Assembly: GCF_026126405.1 (NCBI RefSeq)
Contig: NZ_JAFMTQ010000004.1
Coordinates: 62,001 to 126,000 of the forward strand
DNA: 64,000 nucleotides
DNA from: Aureitalea sp. L0-47
GTDB taxonomy: Bacteria; Bacteroidota; Bacteroidia; Flavobacteriales; Flavobacteriaceae
Reading direction: 5' to 3'
In this document: positions 25,589 through 35,056 of the stretch, piece by piece
Layout: each line of letters begins with the position of its first letter
How positions within the stretch are numbered: the stretch's first letter is position 1
Program-made: the position numbers and the translations under genes
Notes under the pieces: generated by a model
The model's input: the letters and a program-made list of their open reading frames with translations, nothing else
Database searches by the model: none
Told to the model about the DNA's origin: nothing

Positions 25589-26644
25589 TTAAGCCTTTAA
25601 TGATTTCATATCGATTACAAAACGATACTTCACATCTGCTTTCAGCATACGTTCATAAGCCGCATTGATGTCCTGCATATTGATCACCTCGATATCCGAA
25701 GTAATATTATGCTTGCCGCAGAAGTCCAGTAATTCCTGGGTTTCAGCAATTCCACCGATCAAAGAACCGGCCACAGACCTTCTTCCCATGATCATGGAAA
25801 CCGTCACCAGCATAGGGTCCAGCGGACCTAAATACCCAACCACTACAAGGGTTCCGTTGGTGCTTAGAGTGTTCACGTAAGGATTGAGATCGTGTTCATA
25901 AGGTACCGTGTCGATAATAAGATCGAATCGTCCCATGGCAGCTTCCATCTGGGCGTCGTCCGTAGAAATGATCACTTCATCCGCTCCCAACTTTTTTGCA
26001 TCGTCTATCTTCCCCGGTGATCGTGAGAAGAGGGTTACATGCGCTCCAAGGGCATCCGCTAGTTTGATGGCCATGTGACCCAGGCCACCAAGTCCAACAA
26101 CGGCTACTTTGCTGTTCTCGTTTACCTTCCAGTGTCGCAACGGAGACCAGGTAGTAATCCCTGCGCAAAGCACAGGAGCTATTCCCGCTGCATCTAAGTT
26201 CTCAGGAACTCTTAGTACAAATTCTTCATCCACAACTATTCGTTCCGAATAGCCTCCATGGGTATTGGTTTGCAAGTGTTTGTCGAAACCTCCGTAGGTA
26301 CCCACCCATTCAGGGCAGTACTGTTCAAGGTCATCTTTACAATTGTCACAGGTGCGGCAGGAGTCCACCAGGCAACCAACGGCCACCAGGTCGCCTTCTT
26401 TGTATTTGCTAACTCCGTCCCCAACACGGGTAACGCGGCCTACGATCTCGTGGCCGGGTACTACGGGAAATTCAGTCATGCCCCAGTCGTTCCGAGCAAA
26501 GTGGAGGTCGGAATGACATACTCCGCAGAACATGATATCTATTTCGACGTCTTTAGCCAGTGGCACACGTCGGTCTATTTGTAATTGTTTTAGATCCGCA
26601 TCGGCAGCTTCCGTGCCGTATGCTTTTATTGATGTAGTTTGCAT
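25589..26644 (-). CDS. Zinc-dependent NADP(H) alcohol dehydrogenase (CAD/YahK type)
   Basis: 351 residues. Catalytic zinc site CGVCHSD (about Cys40) with GHEIVGRV; structural zinc cysteines CLVDSCRTCDNCKDDLEQYC; Rossmann motif VGLGGLGHMAIKLADALG followed by FSRSPGK, whose Ser/Arg/Lys favour NADP. The family reduces aldehydes to alcohols broadly. Encoded 32 bp after a DUF1330 gene on the same strand, so likely one unit. Cytoplasmic. Confidence 0.94.
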   Translation of the reverse strand: MQTTSIKAYGTEAADADLKQLQIDRRVPLAKDVEIDIMFCGVCHSDLHFARNDWGMTEFPVVPGHEIVGRVTRVGDGVSKYKEGDLVAVGCLVDSCRTCDNCKDDLEQYCPEWVGTYGGFDKHLQTNTHGGYSERIVVDEEFVLRVPENLDAAGIAPVLCAGITTWSPLRHWKVNENSKVAVVGLGGLGHMAIKLADALGAHVTLFSRSPGKIDDAKKLGADEVIISTDDAQMEAAMGRFDLIIDTVPYEHDLNPYVNTLSTNGTLVVVGYLGPLDPMLVTVSMIMGRRSVAGSLIGGIAETQELLDFCGKHNITSDIEVINMQDINAAYERMLKADVKYRFVIDMKSLKA

Positions 26645-26676
26645 TTTTGTTGAATTATAAAATTATTGTGAGTTAT

Positions 26677-26982
26677 TTATTGCGCCATATCGTCCTGACC
26701 GAGCATCAGGAAGTGATTAGATTCCGAGCCTTGAGTTCGCATCTTCAGGAAAGGCGCATATTCCGGGTCATTCATGAAGTTTGTTGCTGCCTCTTTAGAG
26801 GGCCATTCAATAATGACTCTCACCCCGACAGGTGCATCGGTTCCTTCCAGTTGTTCATGGGTAAGCGTTCGGGATAAGTAGGTACCGCCGTGTTTTGCCA
26901 CCAGCTTTGAAGCGGTGGGTATGTACTTCGGGATCCATTCTTCGGAATTTGGAGTTACGTCTAATACGGAATAATACTTCAT
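26677..26982 (-). CDS. DUF1330 family protein
   Basis: 101 residues with the ferredoxin-like DUF1330 pattern: YSVLDVTP..., VAKHGGTYLSRT, GVRVIIEWPSKEAATNFMNDPEYAPFLKMR. No catalytic residues can be named; such small dimeric alpha-beta barrel proteins often accompany redox enzymes. Upstream of the alcohol dehydrogenase with a 32-bp gap. Confidence 0.85.
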   Translation of the reverse strand: MKYYSVLDVTPNSEEWIPKYIPTASKLVAKHGGTYLSRTLTHEQLEGTDAPVGVRVIIEWPSKEAATNFMNDPEYAPFLKMRTQGSESNHFLMLGQDDMAQ

Positions 26983-27097
26983 TGTATAAGGGAGTTAGTT
27001 AGTTTCTCCTAAAACTACGATTTTAATCCCAATCATTTCAGAATTAATAGTATTGAATAGCTAAACATACATTAATACAGCCCTCAATATAATTTAG

Positions 27098-27105
27098 TAT
27101 CTTCG
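27098..27105 (+). promoter_or_regulatory. Putative -7 box upstream of the sterol desaturase-like gene
   Basis: TATCTTCG matches TAnnTTTG at seven of eight positions and is followed by CACTC, as in many flavobacterial promoters. No clear -33 element is visible at 19-21 bp upstream, so this is tentative. Confidence 0.35.
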
Positions 27106-27186
27106 CACTCGTTATACCACCGTACAGATTTCCCAATTAATCTTCTGAGAATTTCGATTTAATGATTTTAATAGGTGTGTGCGTAA

Positions 27187-28101
27187 ATCATTTACTACAT
27201 CGAAAATAAAAAGCTTACCCTCGACTCCCTACTTCAAGTAGATTTTAATATTATCATATGGATCGCCGCACCGGTAATGTTTACACTGGTGGCGCTTGAG
27301 TATTACCTGTCTATTAGAAACAACAGGAAACTCTATAACGGTAAAGATTTCCTCGCATCCTCGACCATAGGATTTGGAAACCTGTTCGTAAATGCACTCA
27401 CAAAGGTGGGCATCTTTTATTTTGTGGTAGTATGCTATAACATTACACCGTGGAGCATACCACATACATGGTGGTCCTATATACTGTGTTTTCTGGCATT
27501 GGATTTCACCCGCTACTGGTCGCATAAGATATCGCACGAACAGCGGTTCTGGTGGTCCACGCATGTGGTGCACCACAGTTCCACATTCTATAATTTCTCA
27601 ACTTCTTTCCGGCTGTCCTGGGTTCAGAACTTAAAACTTGTCTTTTTTATCCCGGTCTTACTGATGAGTTTCGACCCTATCGTTTTTGCCATTATTCATC
27701 AAATAGAAGTGCTATATCAATTCTGGATACACACCGAATTGATCCGCAAACTCCCAAGGCCCATCGAATATATCTTTGTAACCCCGTCCCACCACAGGGT
27801 GCACCATGCGGTGAACGAGGATTATATCGATAAGAATTACGGTTCTACGCTAATTATCTGGGATAGGATCTTCGGAACTTTTCAACCCGAAAAAGAACAG
27901 GCCATTTACGGGATCACTAAGCCGGTGAATTCATACAACCCGGTATACCTGGTGTTTCACGCATGGGGAGACTTATTGAAAGACGTGTGGAAACGCCCCC
28001 GAAAAACCTGGACCATACTCTTCGGTAGCCCAACCAAATGGGAACGCGAGCAGGTTAAAAAAACAAAGGAAATACCAGCTTCAGAAAAGATACTTAGCTG
28101 A
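27187..28101 (+). CDS. Sterol desaturase/fatty acid hydroxylase family membrane enzyme
   Basis: The first ATG (27277) gives 274 residues, but the frame is open back to 27187 and the extra residues (LDSLLQVDFNIIIWIAAPV) complete the first TM helix, so the true start is probably a non-ATG codon in 27187-27276. The di-iron histidine motifs are intact: SHKISHEQ, HVVHHSS, and HHRVHHA after TPS. Several TMs surround them. The family hydroxylates or desaturates lipids. A short ATG-led reading (27162-27209) precedes it in another frame. Substrate unknown. Confidence 0.85.
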   Translation: MIYYIENKKLTLDSLLQVDFNIIIWIAAPVMFTLVALEYYLSIRNNRKLYNGKDFLASSTIGFGNLFVNALTKVGIFYFVVVCYNITPWSIPHTWWSYILCFLALDFTRYWSHKISHEQRFWWSTHVVHHSSTFYNFSTSFRLSWVQNLKLVFFIPVLLMSFDPIVFAIIHQIEVLYQFWIHTELIRKLPRPIEYIFVTPSHHRVHHAVNEDYIDKNYGSTLIIWDRIFGTFQPEKEQAIYGITKPVNSYNPVYLVFHAWGDLLKDVWKRPRKTWTILFGSPTKWEREQVKKTKEIPASEKILS

Positions 28102-28116
28102 TCATAACTACTAAAG

Positions 28117-28545
28117 TTATTTGATAGCGATCAACTCAAGATCGAATACCAGGTCCTGGCCTGCAAGAGGGTGATTGGCATCAAGCACTATATGTTCTTC
28201 GTGGACTTCAGTAATTCTGAATTGCTGTTGTGAACCATCTGGTCTGGAACCAACCAGTCCCATCCCGGCTTTAGGCTCTATGGTATCGGGAAGATCGGAT
28301 TTCGGTACTTTCTGAAATAACTCATCCATTACCTCACCGTAAGCTTCTGCTTTTGCGATCGTGATGGTTTTCTTTTCAGCCACAGCCATATCCACAAGGG
28401 CGCTTTCGAATCCGGGGATCAAATGACCTTGTCCCAGCTGAACCTCCAACGGTTCCCTCTCCAGGGAGCTGTCGAAAATCTCACCACTTACCAATTTACC
28501 TGTATAATGTACCTGAACTGTATCGTTCGCCTTCACTTTGCTCAT
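28117..28545 (-). CDS. slyD: SlyD-like FKBP-type peptidyl-prolyl isomerase
   Basis: 142 residues from ATG 28545 (MSKVKANDTV). FKBP core GEIFDSS...PLEVQLGQGHLIPGFESAL with the SlyD insert-in-flap region (EAYGEVMDELFQKVPKSDLP) and C-terminal DANHPLAGQDLVFDLELI. The His-rich metal tail of E. coli SlyD is absent. Cytoplasmic prolyl isomerase and holdase. Single gene. Confidence 0.92.
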   Translation of the reverse strand: MSKVKANDTVQVHYTGKLVSGEIFDSSLEREPLEVQLGQGHLIPGFESALVDMAVAEKKTITIAKAEAYGEVMDELFQKVPKSDLPDTIEPKAGMGLVGSRPDGSQQQFRITEVHEEHIVLDANHPLAGQDLVFDLELIAIK

Positions 28546-28641
28546 AACTTTTAAATTTAGTTTATCCAGCAAAGGTATAACCAATATAACAGAGAAGAAA
28601 ATTTGAGAGAAAACTTTGATTCTACCGGGTGTTCCGGGAAA

Positions 28642-29097
28642 TTATTCCTGTAAGCTTACGTTTACAGCATTCAAACCTCTTGGGCCTTTTTCCAGTTCGA
28701 AGCTAACCTTGTCATTTTCTGAAATTTCGTCGTTCAGGCGACTCACATGACAGAAGTGTTTTTCTTGTGTTTCGGTATCTATAATGAACCCAAAGCCTTT
28801 ACTGTGATCGAAGAATGAAACCTTCCCCTTTCGAATAGGATCAAATTCCTCGTCTGATTCTTCCTTTTTGGGTATGCCTAAAATTATTTCAGAAGCTTCT
28901 ATTTCTTCCTCCTCGTCCCGCTCAGGTGGAGTATCCGTTAAATTCCCGTACTTATCAACGTACGCAAAAGGGATACTTTCGTCCTTATCTTTCGCTTCTT
29001 CGCGACGAGCTTCTTTTCTTTTCTGCTTCTCTTCGCGCTTTTTTAATCGTTCTTTTTCTTTTTGTCTTTTACTGTAGGATTGTTGTGATTTTGCCAT
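28642..29097 (-). CDS. Cold-shock-domain protein with long basic N-terminus
   Basis: 151 residues. The first 40 are a Lys/Arg/Glu helix (KRQKEKERLKKREEKQKRKEA); an acidic linker follows; the last 65 form a CSD with RNP1 KGFGFI, RNP2 HFCHVS (Phe/His in place of usual VFVH) and KVSFELEKGPRGLNAVNV. RNA/ssDNA-binding. Similar basic-tailed CSD proteins are frequent in Bacteroidota. Its cold-inducibility is not predictable. Confidence 0.9.
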   Translation of the reverse strand: MAKSQQSYSKRQKEKERLKKREEKQKRKEARREEAKDKDESIPFAYVDKYGNLTDTPPERDEEEEIEASEIILGIPKKEESDEEFDPIRKGKVSFFDHSKGFGFIIDTETQEKHFCHVSRLNDEISENDKVSFELEKGPRGLNAVNVSLQE

Positions 29098-29233
29098 ATA
29101 ATGTAATATGCCGATAAGTTACGGCATTTTTAGATGAATTTTGTACAGTTCCACTATTTCTTATTCAATATTTTACATTCCATGTGCTGCGAAACTTATT
29201 CATACCTTTAAACCAACTATTTACATCTTCAAA

Positions 29234-29911
29234 ATGAAAGAAATATTTTCATTATCGTTCGTTGTTATCTTCTTGTTTACTTCAGGTTATGCTCAAACTA
29301 AGGTGACCGGCACTGTTTCAAACAATAAGAACAAACCCCTGAGCGGAGCCATGATCTACCTGGATTCTATCAATTCCAACGTAACAACCGACAAGAAGGG
29401 ACGCTATTCAGTAATGCTTATGGGAGATGTCAAGACCATTCATGTGTACTCACCTAAGTACGGACTCCTATCCCATGACTACAATGAAGAAGAAAAAATT
29501 GACTTTGTCTATATCGATGGTCGACTACCGGCCAATGAGAGGCTTGACACCAAAGACAGGGTTGCTATAGGCTACAATGAAGAGAACGAGAAATATATGG
29601 CAATGAAAGTAGAACAAGTGGATGCCGAAGAACGCATAGATGCAACTCGTTTCCTTTCTATTTACGATCTGATCCGCGATCGGGTTTCCGGAGTGCGAGT
29701 GAGCAGTGACAATAAGATCACCATTCGCGGGGTGAATTCTTTGATTTCTTCCCAGGATCCTTTGTTCGTGGTGGATGGCAACATAGTTTCCAGCATAGAT
29801 TATATTCTTCCCGTAGATGTGGATAAGATCAGTGTTTTAAAGGGAACCGAGACTTCAATGTACGGTACACGCGGGGCCAATGGTGTGATCGTAATCAAAA
29901 CAAAAAAATAA
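29234..29911 (+). CDS. Stand-alone CarboxypepD-reg plus TonB-plug protein (no barrel)
   Basis: 225 residues from ATG 29234 (signal peptide LSFVVIFLFTSGYAQ). A carboxypeptidase-regulatory-like domain (VTGTVSNNKNKPLSGAMIYLDS) is followed by a plug domain (SIYDLIRDRVSGVRV, ITIRGVNSL, DPLFVVDG, VDKISVLKGTETSMYGTRGANGVIVIKT). This is the N-terminal third of SusC-like receptors, ending cleanly after the plug with a stop and terminator; there is no barrel downstream. Complete small family or decayed receptor both fit, but the intact frame and terminator favour a real small protein. Confidence 0.85.
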   Translation: MKEIFSLSFVVIFLFTSGYAQTKVTGTVSNNKNKPLSGAMIYLDSINSNVTTDKKGRYSVMLMGDVKTIHVYSPKYGLLSHDYNEEEKIDFVYIDGRLPANERLDTKDRVAIGYNEENEKYMAMKVEQVDAEERIDATRFLSIYDLIRDRVSGVRVSSDNKITIRGVNSLISSQDPLFVVDGNIVSSIDYILPVDVDKISVLKGTETSMYGTRGANGVIVIKTKK

Positions 29912-29961
29912 ACCCAGCTATTCCTATCTCTCTGAAATTCAAGAGGATATAGCCGGGTTTC
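29911..29961. terminator. Bidirectional hairpin terminator
   Basis: AACCCaGCTAT (29911-29921) pairs with ATAGCcGGGTT (29949-29959) with one mismatch, followed by T residues rightward. It lies between convergent genes. Confidence 0.65.
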
Positions 29962-29989
29962 CTAAGTTAGTCAGGCTTGCTATTAATCA

Positions 29990-31483
29990 CTAATGTGAGT
30001 ACCTAACATAGTAGGGCGTTATAGAACCATCTGTTTCGTAGGTAAATCCGGCCGACACCCACTCATCTGCATTCGTGCCGGAACGTCTTGTAGTATGATA
30101 ATGGCCATAATTATTATAGCTTCGGGAACTTAGTCGGGGATAGTAGATCACAAAATCACCCCATACTCCTACTCCACTACTCGCGTTATATATATCTCCA
30201 CCAAAAGCGGTAATGATACCTATCTGTCCTTTACGGTTAGTTTCAAAATAAGGATAGGCAAAAGCGAAGTCGGGATTCCATATCTGCATCTGGTTCACCA
30301 GGTTCCAGGAGCTGGTATTGATCTCGGCGATCTGAACATGTGTATTTGGAAAATTCCCATTATCTGAAGCATTCCAAGCGAAGATCACATTGTTTTCCCG
30401 CGTTGTAGCTGCCCTAACATAGGTCTTCCAGGAAGCATCGTCTAACCAATCGTTGCCATCGGCTGCTATTGAAGACATGGTGCCATTGGGCCAGGAATTG
30501 ATATTCACTTCACGCCAGCTGTAGGAGTTCTCATTATCCCTCATACTATACACCAGCATCGTACTGTTGTTCTGGTGGCCCGCCCAGTATACGGCATTGT
30601 TTCCGTTCTGTGAGACATGCGACCAGTAGGCCGTTGTTGCTCCTGTATACTGGTAGTTAACAGTACCTCCGGCTGCCAGTTCCTGAAGCGGTACTCGGAC
30701 AACATAGCGGTTCGCTCCTCCTCCTATGCTACTCGTCCAGTATAGGAACTGATTTCCGAAGCTCATATCATTGTAATCCAGCACACCGCCTGAAGCCAGC
30801 GCATCATTGGTAAAATCCCAATAGGTCCAGGAAGTTCCGTTGCTGTTTCGCACACCTTGTGTATCCTGAACTGCGATGCGAATGGCATTCTGCCCGGATC
30901 CATCCTGTGAATATTGCAAGAGCCAGACGAAGAGATCGAATTCGGGAACATATTGCAGGACCTGGTCGCAGCAGAATCCACCATAATCATTTGGAAATAT
31001 GGTAGTTGGATTCACACTTGTAAAGGATTGGCCGCCATCTAATGATAAGGATACCCACCAGTTTCCGGTGGTCATAACAGTTTGGCCATTTTCGGCCACA
31101 CTGGGTTCCGGCAAGGTCATACTGGTATTCGGCGCATCATCGATCTCATCGTATTCTTCGAAGGAGACCGCCTGGCTGGCGCCATCGTCCTGCTTATCTA
31201 CTTTAAATTCAGGGTTTAAAGGGGCGAGTGTTCCGCGTATCGGGCCATTCGGAACATAATAAGGCTTGGTTTCCTTGTTCAAAGTGTCCTTGGTTGGTGG
31301 AAATGCGGGATAGTCTCCTCCTTCGACTCTAAAAGGTTGAATAGTGCCTATCCTTAGCGAATCCCTATATTCACATGGGTCGTCGGATGACGGGTCCACC
31401 GGATCGGTTTTACCCGGATCACAATTCACTAAAAGAGCCAGAAGGGCTAATAGTCCTAGAAAGTACTTAATTAGGTTTTTCAT
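29990..31483 (-). CDS. Hypothetical beta-propeller-like lipoprotein
   Basis: 497 residues, lipoprotein signal (LLALLVNCDPG). After a Pro/Asp-rich linker the protein has repeated Asp-box-like and aromatic strands (SLDGGQSFTSV; YSQDGSGQNAI; TYWDF; TYVRAATTRENNVIFAWNASDNG; GYHYHTT-like repeats), suggesting a BNR/exo-sialidase-like beta-propeller. No catalytic triad is clear. Outer-envelope exposed protein; substrate unknown. Confidence 0.75.
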   Translation of the reverse strand: MKNLIKYFLGLLALLALLVNCDPGKTDPVDPSSDDPCEYRDSLRIGTIQPFRVEGGDYPAFPPTKDTLNKETKPYYVPNGPIRGTLAPLNPEFKVDKQDDGASQAVSFEEYDEIDDAPNTSMTLPEPSVAENGQTVMTTGNWWVSLSLDGGQSFTSVNPTTIFPNDYGGFCCDQVLQYVPEFDLFVWLLQYSQDGSGQNAIRIAVQDTQGVRNSNGTSWTYWDFTNDALASGGVLDYNDMSFGNQFLYWTSSIGGGANRYVVRVPLQELAAGGTVNYQYTGATTAYWSHVSQNGNNAVYWAGHQNNSTMLVYSMRDNENSYSWREVNINSWPNGTMSSIAADGNDWLDDASWKTYVRAATTRENNVIFAWNASDNGNFPNTHVQIAEINTSSWNLVNQMQIWNPDFAFAYPYFETNRKGQIGIITAFGGDIYNASSGVGVWGDFVIYYPRLSSRSYNNYGHYHTTRRSGTNADEWVSAGFTYETDGSITPYYVRYSH

Positions 31484-31633
31484 ATGGGTTAGATTTATAA
31501 TTACTACTACTGAATTATTCAGCGCAGGGGATATACAAATCTAACTTATTGATAACCAGTTTATTCAAGGAAATACCCCTAATTTACAACGGGAAAATTC
31601 TAAGGATAAGAAGGGTTTTTCCTTAAATCTGAT

Positions 31634-33340
31634 TTAGGCGTTTTCGGACTGTGGTTCGGATTTAACCTTTAGGTAGGCTTCGGTCATGTAAAAAGGATTT
31701 TCGTTAAAGGCTTTCCAATCCTTATTGAGTTCCTCGTACATATCATCCAGTAGTTTTAATTCTCCTTCGTCCAATTCCAGATCGCGTTTCAGCTCGATAA
31801 TATAATCCATCAGTTCATAGCAGCTGGTGAATTGTCCGCAAGCAATTAAGGTTTCCATTCGGTTTTTGCGAATATCAGTCTCATCCCACCAAAGTGTGGT
31901 TGGAGTCTCCGAAGCTGTTAATCCAACACTTTGCAGCAATTTACCTGGAGGTGGCTTTATCTCTTTGTTGTAATCCAAACCATTGGAATAAGGGGTCTTT
32001 TTCCCGTTCAGCGCATAAACTGTAGAGGTTATAATTTTGTTCTTTAAATTTTCTTCGGAATATAGAATTCGATAATTGAGTCGGCGAATTTGTTTCAGAA
32101 AAATATCATTGATCATCTTTGCTGATGAAGTCATTCGGTCTATCAACATCCGTTTTATCAAGTCGATCCCAAGTTTCTCAAAACTGAGGACATCATCCAG
32201 CAGGGGTTCGGGAACATTTTCCTTAAACAAACGCTTTACACTAGCTATTCCAATTGCCTTTCCGATAGCTAATAATATGCCTGCCACGGTAAGTGTAAGT
32301 CCCACGCCTGTAAGCACACTTCCAATGATGTACAATGACGTCCAGGCCTGACCTTTAAATAATTCCAGGGAGTTCAGCACTATGAGTAATACCCCTACCA
32401 GCAAGGTGATCCAGTAAAGAGGCTTTACACCAAAATAACCCAACCATGTATTGATACTTGTTTTAAGAGAAGTGCTTTTATCAATTTTCGTAGTATCCTG
32501 CTGCCATGGTACCATTTTATAGCTACCTACGTCATTTACAACGATCAGGTCCAGTTCGCGGTCACGGTTTTTTTGTTCACTGATATTGATCATACTACCG
32601 ATCCCCTGGTTATCGGCAATTCCACCATCCATGATCCCTACCCCATCGGTAAATCGTTCCAGGCTCTTGAGGGCCTTGTATTTAGTTGTGTTTTGATCCT
32701 TAAAATAATCATCCGGAAAAACGAGAGGTTCAAATCCCAAAGGAAAACAGGATGAGGACGCAACTATATCTCCCAGTTGTACGTCGTACATCAGCGCATC
32801 GACCTCCTTGGTATTTAAAGGATAATTTCCAAATCGCCCGGTATTCTGAAACCGGAATGCCAATCCAAAGGAGAAGTCGGTTGCGTTAAAACAAAGGTGT
32901 TTAACATGTTCAGTAGGGCTTTCCCGGAACAGTTCGAAAGCACCGCTGTACAGGTCCATTTCGGCATATGTAAGTGCGAAAGCATTGATTAAAGAGCGCT
33001 TTTTATGCGGATTATCTTTCCAAACTGCATCATCCTCCAGTTTTTTAATGGCAGTTTCCAATAGTTTGTCGTTCTCCGGTTTGAACGTATTGTAGACTTC
33101 GCGAAAGAAGTCACCAAAGTCGAGATCAGGATCCTGGGCTGCCTTTGCATAGGCAACACCCAGCAAGGTACCTCCACTTACAGTGCTCATAGCCTCTGTT
33201 TTTTTTAGCAGGTTACTATCTTTGTACTTTACTTTGTTCAGATATGAAATAACACCAAGTGCGAAGAATGTTGCGCGATATCCACCTCCGCTAAAGCAGA
33301 GACCGATACTTTCAAACGGTTTGAAATTCAGGGTTCCCAT
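31634..33340 (-). CDS. Patatin-like phospholipase with central membrane helices
   Basis: 568 residues. Patatin core: oxyanion loop CFSGGGYRA (15-23), nucleophile Ser55 in STVSGGT, catalytic Asp238 in MDGGIADNQG. Two or three hydrophobic helices follow at about 300-320 and 327-358, then a soluble C-terminus. Patatins are Ser-Asp lipid acyl hydrolases; this one is probably membrane-tethered. No effector or cyclase gene lies next to it, so it is not assigned to a defence system. Confidence 0.85.
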   Translation of the reverse strand: MGTLNFKPFESIGLCFSGGGYRATFFALGVISYLNKVKYKDSNLLKKTEAMSTVSGGTLLGVAYAKAAQDPDLDFGDFFREVYNTFKPENDKLLETAIKKLEDDAVWKDNPHKKRSLINAFALTYAEMDLYSGAFELFRESPTEHVKHLCFNATDFSFGLAFRFQNTGRFGNYPLNTKEVDALMYDVQLGDIVASSSCFPLGFEPLVFPDDYFKDQNTTKYKALKSLERFTDGVGIMDGGIADNQGIGSMINISEQKNRDRELDLIVVNDVGSYKMVPWQQDTTKIDKSTSLKTSINTWLGYFGVKPLYWITLLVGVLLIVLNSLELFKGQAWTSLYIIGSVLTGVGLTLTVAGILLAIGKAIGIASVKRLFKENVPEPLLDDVLSFEKLGIDLIKRMLIDRMTSSAKMINDIFLKQIRRLNYRILYSEENLKNKIITSTVYALNGKKTPYSNGLDYNKEIKPPPGKLLQSVGLTASETPTTLWWDETDIRKNRMETLIACGQFTSCYELMDYIIELKRDLELDEGELKLLDDMYEELNKDWKAFNENPFYMTEAYLKVKSEPQSENA

Positions 33341-33439
33341 AGGATAGGTTAGTTTAGAATGATATCAATAAGGCAGGGAGTATTTCAAAGGTAAGGATAC
33401 TCATTACATTTTTGCTAAGGGTTTTTACTGAAAAACTAG

Positions 33440-34297
33440 TCAAGCCAATTCCAGCTTATACCCTACCCCGTGTACGTTGGTAAGTTTGATGGTTTCGTCT
33501 TGCTGGAGTTTCTTCCGAAGTTTTGAAATATAAGTATCCAGGCTTCTACCAACGATAACACCGTTGTCTTCCCAGACTTTTTTAGTGAGCTCTTCTCGCT
33601 TGATCACTTCATTAGGACGCTCCACAAATATGGCGAGCAGTTCGCATTCCTTGCGTGAGAGGCTGATCTCTTCAGATTTTTTAACAAGTTTGTTCTGATC
33701 GGGAAAGAAGCGAAAACTCCCCACGGATAAGTGCGGTGGATCTGAGCTTTCGTGCCGGTTTTTATTCTTTCTGAAAAAGAAAAAATCCAGCAACACTATT
33801 AACCCTAGAATTACCAGTAAATATCCCCAGTGCAATTCGAGGCTCCGTTCAGCAGGTCGCAAGAGCCTGGCTTCAATTCTATATTCGTCCTCCGGGAGTA
33901 CGCGCCCCCCACAGGCAACGATGGTCTCCTCTACCCCGGTATTCATCTGATAGCTGTATGCAACTTCCTTGTCTGAAGTTCGTATGACCTCCACTATGTA
34001 CTCATCGGTAAGCCCGGCATTGTGAAGGCTATTTTCAAAAGTAGAAACCAGCAACCCGGGATCCATGGACAATTCCTTTTCAAATGAGAGCTGGAAAAGG
34101 TTGTCCGCAACTTCTTTTATTGGAAGCACCAGGGAAGTTGAATCTCCGTCGGCTCTCAGCATACGATCGCCTACTTCCCGCAGTGCGATCTTACTTTTAG
34201 AACTGAAATCGTTAGGAGAAGTGGGGTTTCCAGAGAAAATCCAGGCCACTGCCAATAAAGCAGCACCAATAATATAAAGCAGTATCCTTTTCTTCAT
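33440..34297 (-). CDS. ToxR-like membrane-bound winged-helix regulator
   Basis: 285 residues from ATG 34297 (in-frame starts at 34315 and 34369 are possible). TM1 at about 5-22, extracytoplasmic region, TM2 at about 145-165 (YLLVILGLIVLLDFFFF), then a C-terminal OmpR-type wHTH (SLSRKECELLAIFVERPNEVIKREELTKKVW ... VGRSLDTYISKLRKKL ... LTNVHGVGYKL). Order is inverted relative to ToxR (HTH at the C-terminus). It would sense envelope conditions and bind DNA directly. It is divergent from a lipoprotein gene starting 158 bp away, a likely target. Confidence 0.88.
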   Translation of the reverse strand: MKKRILLYIIGAALLAVAWIFSGNPTSPNDFSSKSKIALREVGDRMLRADGDSTSLVLPIKEVADNLFQLSFEKELSMDPGLLVSTFENSLHNAGLTDEYIVEVIRTSDKEVAYSYQMNTGVEETIVACGGRVLPEDEYRIEARLLRPAERSLELHWGYLLVILGLIVLLDFFFFRKNKNRHESSDPPHLSVGSFRFFPDQNKLVKKSEEISLSRKECELLAIFVERPNEVIKREELTKKVWEDNGVIVGRSLDTYISKLRKKLQQDETIKLTNVHGVGYKLELA

Positions 34298-34454
34298 TAC
34301 GAATGTAAATAACATATAATTTGATGATATTTTACAGCTTTTGACATATCTTTTACACTCTTTTGACACATTTGAGATCTGCTTCCCCTAGTTTTACCCC
34401 ATCATTAATCATACTCCTACGCCAAGGCTTCGGAGTACTATAAAACGAACGATC

Positions 34455-35027
34455 ATGAAATACTTCTTATTCCTTTTTGCTGTCCTAACACTAGTAGGAT
34501 GTAATACCAATACTTCAGAAACATACAAAGATCTCGCACTCCTTGATAAATCGGAGATGGTTATAGAAGACAAGAAAGATTATACCTATTACTACGATTC
34601 CATTGCCACGGATGAATACAAGATCAAGTTCGGGGTTAATGAACTTAAGAAAGAAGAGTTTGAACTGGTCATCAGTATGGAGCTACTCAATGATTCATAC
34701 TTTGTCTCACCCAATGCCAAAAGAGATTTCAAAGGAAAATTCACAATCCAAACGGATGAATCTTCCGACATAACTTTTATCGGTGACATTGACGAAATAC
34801 CTCGATCTATAGAGGAATACGACCTGCATCCTTTCGTACGTGGAAAAGTGAACTGGGTGCGAGAAGACACAAAATACTACCTGAAAGTAAAAAGAAATAG
34901 CAAGGAAGATTTTACTGTATCAAGTAACTTACAATTCGTGATCGAACCAAAATGCACCTTGGAAGAAATTCCTTTATTCATAAGGAATCAGGGAGGATAC
35001 TTGAAATTTGAGGTCAGGGGTTGCTAG
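34455..35027 (+). CDS. Hypothetical lipoprotein
   Basis: 190 residues, lipobox LTLVGC. Mature part beta-rich with charged loops; no recognised domain. Divergent from the ToxR-like regulator, which could control it. The two terminal cysteines (about 167 and 190) may form a disulfide. Confidence 0.78.
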   Translation: MKYFLFLFAVLTLVGCNTNTSETYKDLALLDKSEMVIEDKKDYTYYYDSIATDEYKIKFGVNELKKEEFELVISMELLNDSYFVSPNAKRDFKGKFTIQTDESSDITFIGDIDEIPRSIEEYDLHPFVRGKVNWVREDTKYYLKVKRNSKEDFTVSSNLQFVIEPKCTLEEIPLFIRNQGGYLKFEVRGC

Positions 35028-35056
35028 ATTCATCAAAGGATATGGCCCTAAAGTGC

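Noticed and set aside
31634-33340. Patatin as a CBASS CapV effector
   Set aside because: No CD-NTase or other defence gene adjoins it, and it is 18 kb from the CBASS operon with backbone neighbours.
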